Origin: Shinella sp. PSBB067
GTDB lineage: Bacteria > Pseudomonadota > Alphaproteobacteria > Rhizobiales > Rhizobiaceae
Length of the DNA: 64,000 bases
Direction: 5' to 3'
Assembly: GCF_016839145.1 (NCBI RefSeq)
Contig: NZ_CP069305.1
Location: 1 to 64,000, forward strand
Position 1 is the stretch's first letter, and each line of letters begins with the position of its first letter. Positions 49,688-58,882 of this stretch are shown here, in pieces. The translations under genes were made by a program, and so were the position numbers. Under the pieces are notes generated by a model. It saw nothing but the letters and a program-made list of their open reading frames with translations. It was not told the origin of the DNA and made no database searches.

Positions 49688-51703
49688 TTATCGGCCGAAC
49701 CCTTCTGCGAGGTTCTTCATGATTTGTCCGACGTTGTTGCTTTCGCCCTCCTTGGGCAAAGCGCCAATCCACGCCACGGACCCCGTACAAAAGACCTGCC
49801 CGCCGCCGGCGTGGCTATAGATTGTCATATCCGCGCGGCGCAGCGTCTCTCTTTCGACATTGCCGTCGGCAAGCCAGACATCTGGACGGACCTGGAAGCT
49901 GTCGTCGAAGCCGTCCGCGGTGGCGAGCCGCACCAGATTCTTCGGTGTTTCCTGCGAGCGGACGACAGCGTCGATCTCGTAGCCGGCCGCGCCGCCAAGG
50001 ACCGTTCCGCTGTCTCCGATCGGAGCGGCGGAAATGCCGTCGAAGAGCCAGCCATATTCCGGCGCAAAGCTGCCTTCGAGCCTCTGGTAAGGTCGGGCCG
50101 GACCGAAGCTCATAATCAGGTAGGTGACGCCGAGATAGGATTGCGGATTCCTGAGGCCGCGGTCCTCCCAGTTGCCGCCTGGCTCACCAGTGATCGACAT
50201 GTGCGCTTCTCCCGGACGGCCACTCCAGATGTCGCTCTTGATCCGACGCAACTCCATTGTCGCGCCCTGGTAGGCAACGACCCAGTAAAAGCCGTTTCCG
50301 CCGAGATAGGCTAGGTTGCCTCCCGCATCGAGATAGTGATCCAACGCCTTCATCATGTCCGAGGACCAGTATTCCGGGTGGCTTCCCGTCAGTAGGCCTT
50401 TGTAGCCGGAAACCGCCGCATATCCGTCGTCATGCAGGTCGCGATCCGTCAGAACTTCGATGTCTATGCCTTCGCGCGCATAGAACTTCAGGAGTTGAAG
50501 ATCGACCGGCAGCAGATGCGGGCAATTGGAAAGCGGATAGTGGTAGTCGTCGCGCAATGTCGCGCGCGGACGGCGTGCAGATGTCAGACTAACGCCGCTG
50601 AGATCGCTGTGGACGTCGTAGAGACACAGGAAGCCGTTGTCGAGCGAGAAGAGATGGCCGCGATCCGATCCATGCCAGGGATAGCGGACCGGCGGAAGTC
50701 GTTCGTCAGCATAGGCAAGATAGGTTGAGGTCGGGACGAGGAACGCGATCGTTGCTTCGGGCCTCGTCGCCCGAACAAAGAATGGAAGGCGCTCGACGCC
50801 CTCTTTCGTGGTTACTTCCAAGGCGAAAACGCCGGCGCGCGCGTCTGCCGGGATTTCGATCATCAGGTCCGCAGACCAGTCGAAACCGCCGAAATCGTCG
50901 TCGTGCAGGTGAATGGCATCGAAATGCGAGGGTTCGAGCCGAGGATCATGTACTTCGGATGTGAACCGCGCTGATGCAACGCAGAATGTCGGCATGTTGT
51001 GGATTGTCAGCGCAACTTCGCCATCTTCGACCGCGCCAAGACGCTCTACGGGCCCACGGGTCGGGAAGTGCCAGGAATAGTGCCGGCCGGCGGTGTCGAG
51101 CGAAATCCTGCCGATGCGCCCGTTGAACGACTTTGTCTCCCCGCGTCCGTCCGACCCGATGCCGATATGGCCAGAAGGGAGGCCAGCGCCGGGGAAATCC
51201 GCACGCGCTATTTCGAGCTGCTGCGCCAGGTCCACGAGCGTTACGCCGACGCCGTCGGCCGAGCTGGAAATGGACAGCTCATACCAGCACTCGTTGGTGA
51301 CATTGGTAAAGGCGTGAATTGTTTCCGCCGCCTTGACGTCCAGTCGCCCATCTTCGTCAATCGTGACACTGAAATTGCCGAGAATGCAGATGGTCTTGCG
51401 CGTTTCGTTCTGCGTCGGCCGAAATTCAAGGCGGAAAACATAGTCCGCTATTTCGGCTTCGGGTAGCACGGGCAGCTCAACCCACGAGCCAAGGGAGAAA
51501 TCTCGAACCTTCGGCTTGCCCGAAAGGTTGTGGAGGTTCCAAGTCAACACTTCCTGCTCGTCCCTGTCTAGGGACACGATACGAAAAGACGCGTCGGGAT
51601 CGACGCACGAGACATAGGCTTGGGTCGAGGCGCCGGCCTTGGCGCTCCAGGGTTCGATATAGCCAGCAACAGGCATTGCTGAATGGTTCAGCGGTTTTCG
51701 CAT
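49688..51703 (-). CDS. N,N-dimethylformamidase large-subunit-like amidohydrolase
   Basis: 671-residue protein resembling the large subunit of N,N-dimethylformamidase (DmfA2). An N-terminal jelly-roll/LamG-like part (to about 330) precedes the catalytic domain. TGSHPEYWSSDMMKALDHYL and GGNLAYLGGNGFYWVVAY are conserved segments; DMFase uses a mononuclear iron held by two Tyr and one Glu, and the Glu of SHPEYW fits one of them. No gene for the small subunit is adjacent, so it may act alone or on other amides. It is the first gene of the minus-strand cluster, with GAGGGTG before its ATG. Confidence 0.85.
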   Translation of the reverse strand: MRKPLNHSAMPVAGYIEPWSAKAGASTQAYVSCVDPDASFRIVSLDRDEQEVLTWNLHNLSGKPKVRDFSLGSWVELPVLPEAEIADYVFRLEFRPTQNETRKTICILGNFSVTIDEDGRLDVKAAETIHAFTNVTNECWYELSISSSADGVGVTLVDLAQQLEIARADFPGAGLPSGHIGIGSDGRGETKSFNGRIGRISLDTAGRHYSWHFPTRGPVERLGAVEDGEVALTIHNMPTFCVASARFTSEVHDPRLEPSHFDAIHLHDDDFGGFDWSADLMIEIPADARAGVFALEVTTKEGVERLPFFVRATRPEATIAFLVPTSTYLAYADERLPPVRYPWHGSDRGHLFSLDNGFLCLYDVHSDLSGVSLTSARRPRATLRDDYHYPLSNCPHLLPVDLQLLKFYAREGIDIEVLTDRDLHDDGYAAVSGYKGLLTGSHPEYWSSDMMKALDHYLDAGGNLAYLGGNGFYWVVAYQGATMELRRIKSDIWSGRPGEAHMSITGEPGGNWEDRGLRNPQSYLGVTYLIMSFGPARPYQRLEGSFAPEYGWLFDGISAAPIGDSGTVLGGAAGYEIDAVVRSQETPKNLVRLATADGFDDSFQVRPDVWLADGNVERETLRRADMTIYSHAGGGQVFCTGSVAWIGALPKEGESNNVGQIMKNLAEGFGR

Positions 51704-51760
51704 TGTGTCACCCTCTTTTACTGGCGCTTTTAGGCGCGCCTTCCGTGGGTTGTGCAGGCC

Positions 51761-51770
51761 TGTCTATACA
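51761..51770. promoter_or_regulatory. Second HutC/GntR-type operator candidate
   Basis: TGTCTATACA, one mismatch from TGTA-N2-TACA and an exact GT-N-TA-N-AC, 58 bases before the DMFase-like start in the divergent gap with the LuxR gene. Confidence 0.4.
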
Positions 51771-51911
51771 ATCTCGGATGCTTCGCTTACGCGATCAGCG
51801 CCATTTTCGGCTTTTCGTGCTGCCGAGCTTGCATCTATAACCCTTCCACCTGTAGTTTTTGACACTAAACCATCCTTTGGAGGGGCATATAACCCGATGG
51901 GGGTATAGTTG

Positions 51912-52715
51912 ATGAGATTCTCCGTCCTCGACAACCTTGCGGCGGCTATTGAAGGGGTAGGCTCCGAACAATTCTATCCTTCGATGTGTGAGTACCTGCG
52001 AGGATGCCTGGAATTCGACAATGTGATTGTTGTCATTTTCGTGGGAACGAACGTTCCCCATATCGCCCACGCGCGGCACTATGGACCCGACGTGTTCAGG
52101 TTCGTCGATGAGCAGTATCTGTCGGGGGCTTACCTTCTGGACCCGGTCTACCATTTCCACCTAAGACGGGGTGACGCTGGGCTATACCGTCTTCTCGATG
52201 TCGCGCCGGACCAGTTCCGCAGCAGCCGCTACTATAAGTGGTACTATGGCAGGATCGGGATTTTTGATGAGATCTCCGTGATCCTGCCCGTTTCCCGTAA
52301 CACGACCATCACGATCTCAATGGGTAAGGATTCCTCCTCCGAAAGCACATTTTCGCAAAAGGCCGAAGAGGGCCTTCGAAAACACAAGTCGGTCATTATG
52401 GCGGTCCTCAAGGCACACTGGAACGCTCTCGACGCGCCCCATCTTACCATTCCTCGTGCGACGTCCTTGGCCGACAGTCTGCGCGAGGAACTAAAGGGCA
52501 ATCATGGCATCTCGATCAGCACCCGACAGGCTGAAGTCGCGCTCCTGATCTTGCAAGGTCATTCATCGCCCTCCATCGGGTCTCAGCTCGGGGTGAGTAC
52601 TGAAACGGTCAAAGTGTTTAGAAAACAGCTCTATCGCCGGTGTGACATATCTTCTCAAGCCGAACTCTTTGGCCTCTTCATGCCGATGTTGGGAAGAGCA
52701 AACATTGCGAAATAG
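51912..52715 (+). CDS. LuxR-family transcriptional regulator
   Basis: 267 residues (ATG at 51912; a TTG at 51909 is an alternative). The C-terminal LuxR HTH reads ISISTRQAEVALLILQGHSS then IGSQLGVSTETVKVFRKQLY. The N-terminal 180 residues are not a recognised autoinducer domain but may sense a ligand. It is divergent from the catabolic cluster with a 208-base gap that contains a GntR-type site at 51761, so it may be a second activator of the cluster. Confidence 0.88.
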   Translation: MRFSVLDNLAAAIEGVGSEQFYPSMCEYLRGCLEFDNVIVVIFVGTNVPHIAHARHYGPDVFRFVDEQYLSGAYLLDPVYHFHLRRGDAGLYRLLDVAPDQFRSSRYYKWYYGRIGIFDEISVILPVSRNTTITISMGKDSSSESTFSQKAEEGLRKHKSVIMAVLKAHWNALDAPHLTIPRATSLADSLREELKGNHGISISTRQAEVALLILQGHSSPSIGSQLGVSTETVKVFRKQLYRRCDISSQAELFGLFMPMLGRANIAK

Positions 52716-52917
52716 CAACAACAACGCTTTCGATTCCTGTTGTAGGGCCACAGCTGGGGTTAGCAGGTGCTCCCGCAGCCTCCCACAACGAGGCTGAATA
52801 TTGCCGACTGGCTTTAACCTATCCTGGGTGATAGGATATGTTCGTCACGACTCCTCTGCCTTCGCATACTCGGTACGATTTAAGTGACTATTCGTTGAAC
52901 ACAGTAGGCGAAAGACG

Positions 52918-53277
52918 ATGACTGCTCTCCGGCTCTTAATCGCGTTCTCCGTGTCATTTTGTTGGGTATTGCCACACATAGCTATCAGCCGCGACCGAAT
53001 TTCTTCTGTTCAAGTTTGGGTCACGAGCGATGAGTGGGAGGCTAAGCAGTTTGACCCCAATGAAGCTGATCTTGTGGGACCCAGCCGCGACGGTATCGGC
53101 CTTAAGGTCAAAGGCGCTCATCCGAAAAATGCGGCCGAGCATGTCCACGACACTCCCAGTGCAGTGGTAGCGGTTGATGTGAAGTTTCTCCGTTCAACCA
53201 CGCCACGCGTTGTTGATTCTCGACGCCCTTCCGAGACCGAACGTAAGTACGAGTTTCTGCGCCCGCCATGTTTTTGA
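52918..53277 (+). CDS. Small exported His-containing protein (paralogue of 60284-60682)
   Basis: 119 residues with an N-terminal hydrophobic signal (LLIAFSVSFCWVLPHIA). It shares with 60284-60682 the pattern A-H-x-x-N-A/S-AEH-h-HDTP...KYEFLRPP. The AEHVHD segment could bind a metal. Neighbouring genes include a P1B-type ATPase. Function unknown. It is preceded by 202 bases with no gene and followed by 365 bases with none. Confidence 0.6.
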   Translation: MTALRLLIAFSVSFCWVLPHIAISRDRISSVQVWVTSDEWEAKQFDPNEADLVGPSRDGIGLKVKGAHPKNAAEHVHDTPSAVVAVDVKFLRSTTPRVVDSRRPSETERKYEFLRPPCF

Positions 53278-53641
53278 GCGGAACAAAATCACGATAGCTA
53301 GTGCTTGCCGTGAAGTTGAAGCTTGCGAATGGCGGCCTGTTTCGCGGGCCTGTTTCCATAGATAGCGCAACTTTCGAAGCGCGTGCCTCAGCGTGGACTG
53401 CATCCGCGTTCAGCCAATTCCTGCGTCAGGATCGAAACCTTGCGCATCGAGATTTGGCACATGTGGAATACAGGTTCTAGAGGTCCCCGGGCGTCAATAG
53501 TGCCGAACAATAAGCTGTCACGATCGCATGTATTTTGCGATGCTTCGGTAAAAGCGCAGTCAAAGCTTCAATGTGGAATAGGCAGTACTACAGTAAGCCC
53601 GCTTAAATTTTGCCAAATGGCGACAAATACAGAGATGTAGT

Positions 53642-54202
53642 ATGAATTTGAATGCTGGTGAGATGGAATTTGCGAGGATAATTCTCGGAAACTCCGATGT
53701 AGGGGCGATTCCTATAAATACAATAAAGCGCATAGCCGTAAGTGTTAGCATAAACGAATATCCAGTTTTGGTGATATGGACAAGCACTATAAGTGACAAT
53801 AAATTTAGATGCGGGGTTCTTTGTAATGATGAACTAGAAATTTCATTCTTGGAGTGCAGATCGTCATATCTTCAAAATAGCGGATTTTGTTACGCATCTA
53901 CGAAAATAATCATCCCAGAGAAAATACACCTATGGGCCAGAAGTTTTTTCCCTACTGCGTATCGATCTATTATTTTGATTGTTAACGGGAGAATGTCCCC
54001 GCGGCAATCATTGAGGTTGCTACGAAACGCAACAAAGTGCCTGCATCCAGGGGGAAGCATATTGCATGTATCTAAGGGGCTTTGGTGTCCAATAACTGAA
54101 AAGCTCAGGAGTCGCATGCAGTTGACGTCTGATAGGCTTCATGTTGATTTTTCGCAGATTGTGCCGATATCTCTTTATAAGCTAAGTAAATTAAGGAGGT
54201 AG
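53642..54202 (+). CDS. Low-GC hypothetical protein (186 aa)
   Basis: Not recognised. The gene and its flanks are clearly AT-rich compared with all neighbours, with codons such as ATA, TTA and AAT common, so it was probably acquired from a different source. Cys-rich middle (KFRCGVLCNDELEISFLEC). No signal peptide. The ATG at 53642 has weak GTAG upstream. It may be an orphan or decayed cargo gene. Bases 54203-54416 contain no gene. Confidence 0.5.
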   Translation: MNLNAGEMEFARIILGNSDVGAIPINTIKRIAVSVSINEYPVLVIWTSTISDNKFRCGVLCNDELEISFLECRSSYLQNSGFCYASTKIIIPEKIHLWARSFFPTAYRSIILIVNGRMSPRQSLRLLRNATKCLHPGGSILHVSKGLWCPITEKLRSRMQLTSDRLHVDFSQIVPISLYKLSKLRR

Positions 54203-54434
54203 TTTCTTAATTGCTGTACGAAGTAATTATATTTTAGTGTTTATTTATTTTATTTAAATATTAACTCGTACCTTATTGAGGTGTATTGGAAAGAAATCAT
54301 CATGTTGATTTGAAGGCGGCTCCGCTTGAGCCCGGCAGGTCGACGACAGACATCTCGCACTCTTGAGCGCCGTGTGGCCTGATCAATGAACTAACCTGGC
54401 CAGCTGCCTCCCAACCTTGATCGAGGAAAATGAA

Positions 54435-56327
54435 ATGACGACGGTGAAGTTGGTTGAAAATGTGGCGCCGGGGCCTGGGGATGCGAGCTTCTTGAACCTC
54501 ATGACCCCCGAGCGATGGATCGAGATCGGCCGTATCTTGCTGACAGGTGCGGTAGCCCTTCTATACTGGCAGCAGCTCGTGCCGCTCTACCTGTTGTGGG
54601 CTGCAGTGGCGCTTGGACTTTATCCGCTCGTCAAGACCGGCCTCATTGACCTGTTCACCGAACGCAAGATCGGCACGGAGATCTTCGTGACGATCGCTAC
54701 CTTGGTTGCGGTTTTCGGAGGCGAGACGGTGGCCGGCGCGGTGCTGATGGTCATAATCCTGATCGCGGAGTTCATTGCCGAGCTGAACACGGACCGGGCG
54801 CGCGCCTCGATCAAGTCGCTCATCGGTTCCGTTCCCCAGACGGCGCTGGTGCGCGAAGGCAGCGCCGAGCGTATCGTGCCCATCGGGGCCGTGAAACCCG
54901 GCCAGGTCGTGCTTGTGCGCACCGGCGAGAAGATCCCTGTCGACGGCGTGGTCGTCTCCGGCAGCGCAGCGGTCAACCAAGCGCCGATCACCGGCGAAAG
55001 CGTGCCCCAAGACAAGACCGAGGGCGCACAGGTTTTCGCCGGGACCATCGTGGAGGCCGGTGCGATCGACGTGCGCACCGACAAGGTCGGCGGCGAAACG
55101 ATCTTCTCGCGCATCATAGCGCTGGTCGAGGATGCCGAATCCGAGCGGGCGCCGGTGCAGAAGCTCGCCGATCGCGTCGCGAGCTGGCTCATCCCGGTCG
55201 TGCTGGTCTTTCTCATCGGCGTGTTCCTGATCACACGGGACGTGTCCAAGGTGGTGACGCTGCTGATCTTCACTTCGCCGGCCGAACTCGGCCTCGCCAC
55301 CCCCCTCGTGATGATCGCGGCCATCGCGCGCGCGGCGCGCACCGGCATCTTGATCAAAGGCGGTCTCTATCTCGAACTGCTGGCCAAGGCCGATGCCGTG
55401 GTCTTCGATAAGACCGGAACGCTGACGGCCAACAAGCCCGAGGTCGTCCGTGTCGAGTCGTTCGATCCGGTGGTCGGGGAGGAAGAGCTTCTGCGTCTCG
55501 CCGCCAGCGCCGACCGGCGTTCGGCCCATCCGCTCGCCAAGGCTGTCGTGCAAGGCGCGGCCAGTCGCGGCATCAATGTGCCGGAGCCGGCGAGTTTTGA
55601 GCAATTGCAGGCGCGCGGCGTCAAGGCGACGGTGGAGGGGCGGGCGGTGCTGGTCGGCAATCCCGCGCTGCTGACCGAAGCGGGCGTCGCGGTCGATCGG
55701 AGGCCGGAGGATGTCGGCCGTACGCCGGTGCATGTCGCCATCGACGGCACGCTGGCAGGCATCATCTATATCTCCGACACGCTTCGGCCGGGTGCGCGCG
55801 AGGCGATCACCGCGCTCAAGGAAAGCGGCGTCAAACGCATCGTCATGCTGACCGGAGACAATGCCGCAACCGCCAAGGCGATCGCCGCGGACCTCGGCGT
55901 GGACGAGATCAAGGCGGACCTGATGCCGGAGGACAAGGTCGCGGCTATTGCGGAACTGCAGAAGAAGGGCCTCAAGGTCGCCATGGTCGGCGACGGCGTC
56001 AATGATGCGCCGGCGCTGGCGCGTGCCGAAGTCGGCATCGCCATGGGCGGCGGGGGAACGCAGGCCGCGCTCGAAGCCGCCGACATCGCACTGATGACGG
56101 ACGACCTCGGCAAGATCGTCGCGGCACGCAACATTGCCCGCCGCTCTTACCGCACGATCCAGGAGAACCTCTGGGTCGGCGTCGGCGTGGTGCATGTGCT
56201 CGGCATTACCGCGGCGCTGATGGGCTGGATCGGCCCGATCCAGGCCGCGTTCATTCATCTTGGACCGGACGTGCTGGTATTCTTGAACTCGGTAAAGCTG
56301 CTGCGTGTCCGCATCCATGGCGTATAG
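54435..56327 (+). CDS. P1B-type metal-transporting ATPase with SPAE membrane motif
   Basis: 630 residues from the ATG at 54435 with GAGG upstream; a TTG at 54417 is an alternative. It has the phosphorylation motif DKTGTLT, TGES (actuator), GDGVNDAPALA hinge and HP locus (SAHPLAKAVV). The membrane ion-binding motif, usually CPC, SPC or CPH, reads FTSPAELGLATP here, so no Cys is present. The last segment HLGPDVLVFLNSVKLL resembles P1B-4. No N-terminal CxxC metal domain. Substrate is unknown; a hard or divalent metal is possible given the nearby Nramp gene. A hairpin follows at 56344-56370. Confidence 0.88.
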   Translation: MTTVKLVENVAPGPGDASFLNLMTPERWIEIGRILLTGAVALLYWQQLVPLYLLWAAVALGLYPLVKTGLIDLFTERKIGTEIFVTIATLVAVFGGETVAGAVLMVIILIAEFIAELNTDRARASIKSLIGSVPQTALVREGSAERIVPIGAVKPGQVVLVRTGEKIPVDGVVVSGSAAVNQAPITGESVPQDKTEGAQVFAGTIVEAGAIDVRTDKVGGETIFSRIIALVEDAESERAPVQKLADRVASWLIPVVLVFLIGVFLITRDVSKVVTLLIFTSPAELGLATPLVMIAAIARAARTGILIKGGLYLELLAKADAVVFDKTGTLTANKPEVVRVESFDPVVGEEELLRLAASADRRSAHPLAKAVVQGAASRGINVPEPASFEQLQARGVKATVEGRAVLVGNPALLTEAGVAVDRRPEDVGRTPVHVAIDGTLAGIIYISDTLRPGAREAITALKESGVKRIVMLTGDNAATAKAIAADLGVDEIKADLMPEDKVAAIAELQKKGLKVAMVGDGVNDAPALARAEVGIAMGGGGTQAALEAADIALMTDDLGKIVAARNIARRSYRTIQENLWVGVGVVHVLGITAALMGWIGPIQAAFIHLGPDVLVFLNSVKLLRVRIHGV

Positions 56328-56343
56328 CCTATAGTGCCGTGCA

Positions 56344-56370
56344 GGCCGGGTTTCGCTTCGAAATCCGGCC
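56344..56370. terminator. Hairpin between convergent ATPase and PBP genes
   Basis: GGCCGG-GTTTCG-CTT-CGAAAT-CCGGCC, a near-perfect stem between the two stops. There is no long T-run, so its efficiency is uncertain. Confidence 0.5.
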
Positions 56371-56391
56371 GGAGGGGCAACATGCCCAGCC

Positions 56392-58161
56392 TCAGAAGTT
56401 TTGCACCAGGAAGTCCGACGGCTCGTATATGCCGCTAAAGTATTGCGAACCCCAGGCGTTCTGGGCGACGGTGCGAGGGAAGGGGTCGTTTGGCGGGGCC
56501 CAGGTGGGTGAGCCGAGAAGCAAGGGCAGGACGCGCGCCATGATCGTGCCCGTCACCGGCACGGCGTTCCAGCCGGATGTCCGGAAGCCGTACGTTTCGG
56601 GAAGCGGCTTGGGTTCGTCGAGGATGGTGAGAAAGAGGTATCGCGGCTTGTTGGCCGGTGCGACGCCCATGAAGGCGGTGAGCACGCGGTCGCTGGAATA
56701 GGCGCCGTTCACCACCTTTTCCGATGTGCCCGTCTTGCCGCCAATGAAATAACCGGGCACGTCGGCTTTCTTGGCAGATCCCACTTCGGCGTTCAGCCGC
56801 ATCAGGAAACGGAGTGCCTCTCCGGTCTGAGGGGTGACGACCTTGCGGCGAATGATGCGCGGGTCGAGCGCCGCGCCCTTCATAAGGGTTGGGCGAATGA
56901 GGTCGCCACCATTCACCAGCGCCGCAATGCCCATGGCGGCTTGGAGCGGGGTGACGGCGATGCCGTGCCCGAAGGCGGCGGTGGCCGTTGTGATTTCTCC
57001 CCAGCGGGCGGGCAGGATGGGCTGCGCGTTTTCCGGCAATTCGGTGGTCAGGCGCTCGAACTGGCCGAGGGACTTAAGAAACGCCTGGTGGCGTTGTGTG
57101 CCGACGGCGAGCGCCATGCGGCCCATCGCGATGTTCGAGGAGTGGATGAAGGATTCGGGCAAGTTCAGCGGGCGGTTCTGCCCGCGATAGTCGCGGATTG
57201 CCATCCGACCGAAGCGGAGCGGCTGGCTGGCGTCGAGCACCGAAGAAAGGTTGAAGACGCCGGAATCGAGCGCCATGGCCGTCGTCATCGCCTTGAAGGT
57301 CGAGCCCATCTCATAGGTGCCGACATTGATGCGGTTGATGCGGTCGGATTTCAGGGCGTCGGCCGGCGAATTCGGATCGAAATCCGGCAAGGAGGCGAGC
57401 GCAATCACCTCTCCGTTCGTTACGTCCATGATGAGGCCGGCCGCGGCGATGGCCGAGAATTTCTCCACCGCCTTCTTGAGTTCCTCGGTGAGCATGAATT
57501 GCGCCCGCAGATCGACGCTCAGTGCGACCGGTTCGAGCGCGCTGCTGTCCGGGCTGAGGCCGACCTCTCGAAGCTCCTGCAGCCCCTGACCGTCGATCCA
57601 CTTCTCCATGCCGGCAACGCCGATATTGTCGGTGTTGACAGATCCAAGGACGTGGGCGGCAAGATTGCCGTTCGGATAGAGCCGCAGGGTTTCCTCGCGA
57701 TAGGCGACGGCCGGCAGGCCGAGGTTCCAGACGCGGTCGCGCTGCGCCACCGAAACCTGCCGCTTGATCCAGACGAAGCCGCGGTCGCTGTCGAGCCGCT
57801 TGTAGAGCTCGGAGGCGTTTAGCTCGGGAAAGACAGAGGTCAGCCCTTCCACCGTTTCGTCCACATCCAGCAGGCGGCGGGGCTCGGCGAATATAGAGGC
57901 GGCGGGGATGTCCATCGCCAGGACTACGCCGTTGCGGTCGATGATGTTGGGCCGTGCATAGGATGGCGGCATCAGCGACATCACGCTCGGCGGCGGCGCT
58001 TGCAGGCCGAGATAGGTCAGCCGCGCGAAGATGGCGGCATAGACCAGACCAAGGATAAAGAAGGCAATGAGGAAGCGTCCCTTGTATATGCGGCCGGCCA
58101 TGCGGCGGCGCTTGCGGAACGGCTTCAACGGAGTCTTGGAGGGATAGAGGCGCATCGTCAT
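56392..58161 (-). CDS. Peptidoglycan D,D-transpeptidase (FtsI/PBP2 family)
   Basis: 589 residues from the ATG at 58161 (MTMRLYPSKTP, GGAG upstream); a longer frame to 58434 overlaps the next gene. One N-terminal membrane segment (FLIAFFILGLVYAAIFARL). The transpeptidase motifs are SxxK in GSTFKAMT, SxN in SSNIAMG and KTG in GGKTGTSEK. It crosslinks septal peptidoglycan; a chromosomal FtsI exists elsewhere in the cell, so this is an extra copy with no division genes around it. Confidence 0.93.
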   Translation of the reverse strand: MTMRLYPSKTPLKPFRKRRRMAGRIYKGRFLIAFFILGLVYAAIFARLTYLGLQAPPPSVMSLMPPSYARPNIIDRNGVVLAMDIPAASIFAEPRRLLDVDETVEGLTSVFPELNASELYKRLDSDRGFVWIKRQVSVAQRDRVWNLGLPAVAYREETLRLYPNGNLAAHVLGSVNTDNIGVAGMEKWIDGQGLQELREVGLSPDSSALEPVALSVDLRAQFMLTEELKKAVEKFSAIAAAGLIMDVTNGEVIALASLPDFDPNSPADALKSDRINRINVGTYEMGSTFKAMTTAMALDSGVFNLSSVLDASQPLRFGRMAIRDYRGQNRPLNLPESFIHSSNIAMGRMALAVGTQRHQAFLKSLGQFERLTTELPENAQPILPARWGEITTATAAFGHGIAVTPLQAAMGIAALVNGGDLIRPTLMKGAALDPRIIRRKVVTPQTGEALRFLMRLNAEVGSAKKADVPGYFIGGKTGTSEKVVNGAYSSDRVLTAFMGVAPANKPRYLFLTILDEPKPLPETYGFRTSGWNAVPVTGTIMARVLPLLLGSPTWAPPNDPFPRTVAQNAWGSQYFSGIYEPSDFLVQNF

Positions 58162-58225
58162 GCCGAAATCTCCGAATGAAGCCATGCTGGCCATACAGCC
58201 GGGAGCAGGAGGTTCATTCGATCGC

Positions 58226-58882
58226 TCATCGCCGGGCGACCTTGTAAACGGAGGCCGGGGGGAAGTTCCGAACCACCGTGCCGACCCTTTCGGCTTGAAG
58301 ACCGAGACGATCGAGAATGACCGTCGGAATCGGACATCTCCACCCATACGTGAACTGGAAGAGGCAAGCGCTTGGATCGAGCAGCGCAAAGGCACCCCGT
58401 ACGATACGGAAGACTTTCCTCCGGGGCATGGCAAGCAGCGGGAGGCCGCTCACGGCGGCGCCGTGCAGGGGAAAGTCGGAGCGGGTATGCCAGAGGCGGC
58501 CTGCGTACAGGCAAATGATTTTAGCTGCCGGAAATCGCTCCTTCAGGCTGGCGGCGAAGTCGTGGCCGAACTCGACGAGCGTCAGATCCTCCTGGCGCAC
58601 ACCGCGGTGTATGAGCATTCGCGTGAAGACACCCGTGCCCGGACCAAGTTCCAGCACGGGTCCGTAGGCCGGATCGACATGGCGGGTTATCAGGGCGGAA
58701 AGCCTGTCACTCGAGGGTACCAGCGATCCAACCCTTGCTGGGTCGGTCATCCATTCTTTGTAAAAAGCTGCCGTATCCGAGAACGAGATACTGGCCGTTT
58801 TGCCTTGCTTGATTGTCATGGGGGTGCACGGAGCTACTGAGAAAATGGCATACGGTGACGTGGGGTGAAATATGGCCTTCAC
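58226..58882 (-). CDS. PmtA-like S-adenosylmethionine-dependent methyltransferase
   Basis: 218 residues from the GTG at 58882, preceded by GGAG and overlapping the transglycosylase stop as GTGA; an ATG at 58819 is less supported. The pattern MTDPARVGSLVPSSDRL, then VLELGPGTGVFTRML (motif I) fits phospholipid N-methyltransferase PmtA or the related rRNA dimethylase fold. The PmtA role would be methylation of phosphatidylethanolamine in the membrane. It shares an operon with the transglycosylase. Confidence 0.82.
   Translation of the reverse strand: MKAIFHPTSPYAIFSVAPCTPMTIKQGKTASISFSDTAAFYKEWMTDPARVGSLVPSSDRLSALITRHVDPAYGPVLELGPGTGVFTRMLIHRGVRQEDLTLVEFGHDFAASLKERFPAAKIICLYAGRLWHTRSDFPLHGAAVSGLPLLAMPRRKVFRIVRGAFALLDPSACLFQFTYGWRCPIPTVILDRLGLQAERVGTVVRNFPPASVYKVARR

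Noticed and set aside
53280..53640. Small frames on both strands between the exported protein and the AT-rich gene
   Set aside because: Short, overlapping, no ribosome-binding site and no motif; the stretch is treated as non-coding.
54561..56318. Long minus-strand frame of 585 codons opposite the P-type ATPase
   Set aside because: It is a high-GC shadow of a well-conserved gene and shows low-complexity Asp/His/Arg composition without motifs.
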